A DNA stretch of 7,380 nt from Pseudomonadota bacterium (GTDB taxonomy: Bacteria; Pseudomonadota; Alphaproteobacteria; Sphingomonadales; Sphingomonadaceae), in the NCBI GenBank assembly GCA_023457895.1, contig JAEXAY010000024.1:1-7380 (forward strand). Reading direction: 5' to 3'. Under the pieces are notes generated by a model. That model had not been told where the DNA came from and made no database searches. It saw only the letters and a program-made list of their open reading frames with translations. A program made the translations under genes and the position numbers. Below are positions 6,693 through 7,380 of the stretch, piece after piece (positions within the stretch are counted from its first letter, which is position 1; the number at the start of each line of letters is the position of its first letter).

Positions 6693-6735
6693 TTTTGCAT
6701 TTTTTCTGCGGGTTGAAAAAGTTCAAAATGCAAAA
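6693..6735 (+). other. Hairpin over the start of the 6728 ORF
   Basis: TTTTGCATTTT (6693-6703) and AAAATGCAAAA (6725-6735) form a perfect 11-bp inverted repeat with a 21-nt loop; the right arm contains the ATG at 6728. The same right arm can also pair downstream with TTGCATTTTG (6811-6820), so two mutually exclusive helices are possible. Sequestering the start codon would be a plausible effect in a plus-strand transcript, but AT-rich DNA yields such pairs by chance and no function is shown. Confidence 0.4.
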
Positions 6736-6907
6736 TGTGATTTTATTTCAAGCCTTCACCGGATCACAAATCAAAAAAATATGCAGCATTTTTGTGGCAA
6801 TGATCTTTTATTGCATTTTGGAAGGAACAGGTGTTGGAAATGCGATAAAAGATGATTTAGCGTTGGCTTCATTATTTATTAGAGATGAATTTTTTCGGAA
6901 AAGATAA
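6728..6907 (+). CDS. Small possible membrane protein, opposite strand to the array
   Basis: 59 residues, starting MQNVILFQAFTGSQ, then a hydrophobic segment at ~19-37 (CSIFVAMIFYCILEG), then 'GVGNAIKDDLALASLF', and ending IRDEFFRKR. It is the most protein-like frame in an insert of ~350 bp (6627-6978) that has no substantial minus-strand ORF, whereas every other insert codes on the minus strand. A single membrane helix with a charged tail fits a small toxin, a leader or a fragment of a larger gene; no family is recognised. Overlapping plus-strand frames (for example from 6636 or 6643) are less convincing. The rest of the insert, 6627-6727 and 6908-6978, shows nothing else that I can name. The insert may instead hold a non-coding RNA. 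Confidence 0.4.
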   Translation: MQNVILFQAFTGSQIKKICSIFVAMIFYCILEGTGVGNAIKDDLALASLFIRDEFFRKR

Positions 6908-6978
6908 AACTCAGTTTTGCAGTTAAATTTCAAAGATTAGAAAGGTGAAAATTTCGATTGGTACGCGCGTTTCAGCAT

Positions 6979-7179
6979 ATCGTACAACGGAAAAAGTATT
7001 TGCGAAGGGCGGGCTACTTTGAACAAAAAGTCGAAATAAAAACCGCCTTGAGCAAAATATTTTTTCCACTGACTAAATTACAAAAATAAAGGAAGTGGGA
7101 AAATATTTTGCGGATATTGCAACTAAATTCTCACAGAATATATTCAACCCCGCCTTTTGCAAATACTATGTTAGCGGAA
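6979..7179. repeat. attC-like repeat 8 (type II body)
   Basis: The left tag ATCGTACAAC is at 6979-6988 and pairs with 6617-6626. The right tag GTTAGCGGAA is at 7170-7179; its partner should lie beyond the window. The outer helix pairs 6996-7013 with 7149-7166. The inner helix uses ATATTTTTTCCACT opposite AGTGGGAAAATAT. The stop codon of the next gene lies inside the right tag. Confidence 0.85.
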
Positions 7180-7380
7180 GTTTTTATTAATTTCCATTTC
7201 AATGTCATTAGAAATTGTTTTACATAAAGAATAGAAATCTTCTAAAAAGTTGCAGCTTTTTATTCTAATTATTCCAGAGCTTCCACCCATTGCAACTTTC
7301 TTATTTTTTAAAAAGTTATAAAGTTCGTGATTCTCAATTTTTTTGTTTTTATCAGTTATCATTACTCCACCATTATGGAC
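7171..7380 (-). CDS. C-terminal part of an unrecognised gene (runs off window)
   Basis: The frame is open from the window edge to a TAA at 7171-7173, giving 69 visible residues beginning VHNGGVMITD. An ATG at 7362 exists, but the frame continues upstream without a stop, so it is probably internal. Visible features are 'MGGSSGIIRIKSC' and a C-terminal helix 'DFYSLCKTISNDIEMEI'. No export signal can be judged because the N-terminus is missing. The TAA stop is formed by the repeat core itself (GCTAAC on the minus strand), so the last residues, …NKNFR, extend into the recombination tag. Confidence 0.6.
   Translation of the reverse strand, partial: VHNGGVMITDKNKKIENHELYNFLKNKKVAMGGSSGIIRIKSCNFLEDFYSLCKTISNDIEMEINKNFR

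Larger units (their letters stand above)
64..7179 (-). mobile_element. Integron-like gene-cassette array with eight ~200-bp attC-like repeats
   Basis: Eight related palindromic repeats alternate with seven complete inserts. The two ends of every insert carry matching 10-nt inverted tags: GTTATCTGCA, GTTAGCCGA(C), GTTGTACGAC, GTTAGCAGAA, GTTAGCAACA, GTTAGGCGTA and GTTGTACGAT at the left end of successive inserts, with their reverse complements at the right end. The tags differ between inserts, so the mobile unit is insert plus one repeat, as in integron cassettes. Six of the seven inserts are oriented with the start codon just inside the right repeat and the stop codon next to the left repeat. 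No integrase is visible. Strand is given as that of the genes. What is seen is the repeat and tag pattern; integron-type recombination is inferred. The enzyme could be an IntI-like or another tyrosine recombinase encoded outside the window. Confidence 0.8.

Noticed and set aside
6643..6855. Plus-strand open frame of 70 codons overlapping the 6728 ORF
   Set aside because: Rich in Cys, His and Asn with no domain-like pattern; the overlapping frame from 6728 looks more protein-like.
64..7179. CRISPR array
   Set aside because: Repeats are ~200 bp and the intervening DNA is gene-sized and coding.
64..7179. Insertion sequences or MITEs flanking genes
   Set aside because: No transposase and no target-site duplications are seen. 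The terminal tags match across the gene of each insert and differ between inserts, unlike fixed transposon ends.
64..7179. Canonical integron attC sites
   Set aside because: Cores do not consistently fit GTTRRRY (for example GTTATCT, GTTAGCC, GTTGTAC), the length is ~200 bp and the spacer asymmetry is different. I therefore call them attC-like only.
1..7380. tRNA, rRNA or known riboswitch
   Set aside because: No cloverleaf, conserved rRNA segment or recognisable aptamer was found when reading either strand.

Overview
The window is very AT-rich. Nearly all its proteins start with a type I signal peptide (ending A-x-A|Q or x-S|Q) or a lipoprotein signal, and clear Shine-Dalgarno sequences are absent. 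This points to Bacteroidota, probably Flavobacteriia of the Chryseobacterium type; that is inference from style, not from a marker gene.

Layout: eight copies of a ~200-bp imperfect palindromic repeat (64-261, 1502-1701, 2447-2645, 3702-3902, 4485-4687, 5278-5475, 6426-6626, 6979-7179) separate short inserts. Each insert holds one gene, or two in one case, and almost every gene is on the minus strand. Read leftwards (gene direction) from the right edge: a partial unknown gene (7171-7380), an insert with only a small plus-strand ORF (6728-6907), a putAbiC-like phage abortive infection protein (5483-6409), a putative lipoprotein (4694-5251), a lipoprotein (3909-4460), a two-gene unit of secreted proteins (3202-3678 then 2651-3205), a secreted protein interrupted by an in-frame stop (1793-2407 plus tail 1721-1795), an exported M1-like gluzincin peptidase (270-1487) and the first codons of another gene (1-58).

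The central observation is that the array has integron-cassette logic. The outermost ~10 bp of each repeat are not conserved from repeat to repeat. Instead, the right end of one repeat is the reverse complement of the left end of the NEXT repeat, so each insert carries its own pair of inverted tags running outward from GTT/AAC cores. This is what is expected if each gene was inserted as a circle whose complete folded site was cut at GTT and split to both ends, as in integron attC recombination. The repeat bodies fold into a long hairpin with compensatory base changes between copies. Conserved G.T wobbles make the plus strand (the bottom strand relative to the genes) the better folder, which matches the strand used by integron attC sites. 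The elements differ from textbook attC in length (~200 versus about 57-141 bp), in core (GTTR then variable, versus GTTRRRY) and in spacer lengths. No recombinase lies in the window, so the enzyme is unknown.

The genes do not form a pathway. They look like an accessory pool of envelope or secreted proteins plus one defence gene, each possibly transcribed from within its upstream repeat because only 5-40 nt separate start codons from repeat ends.
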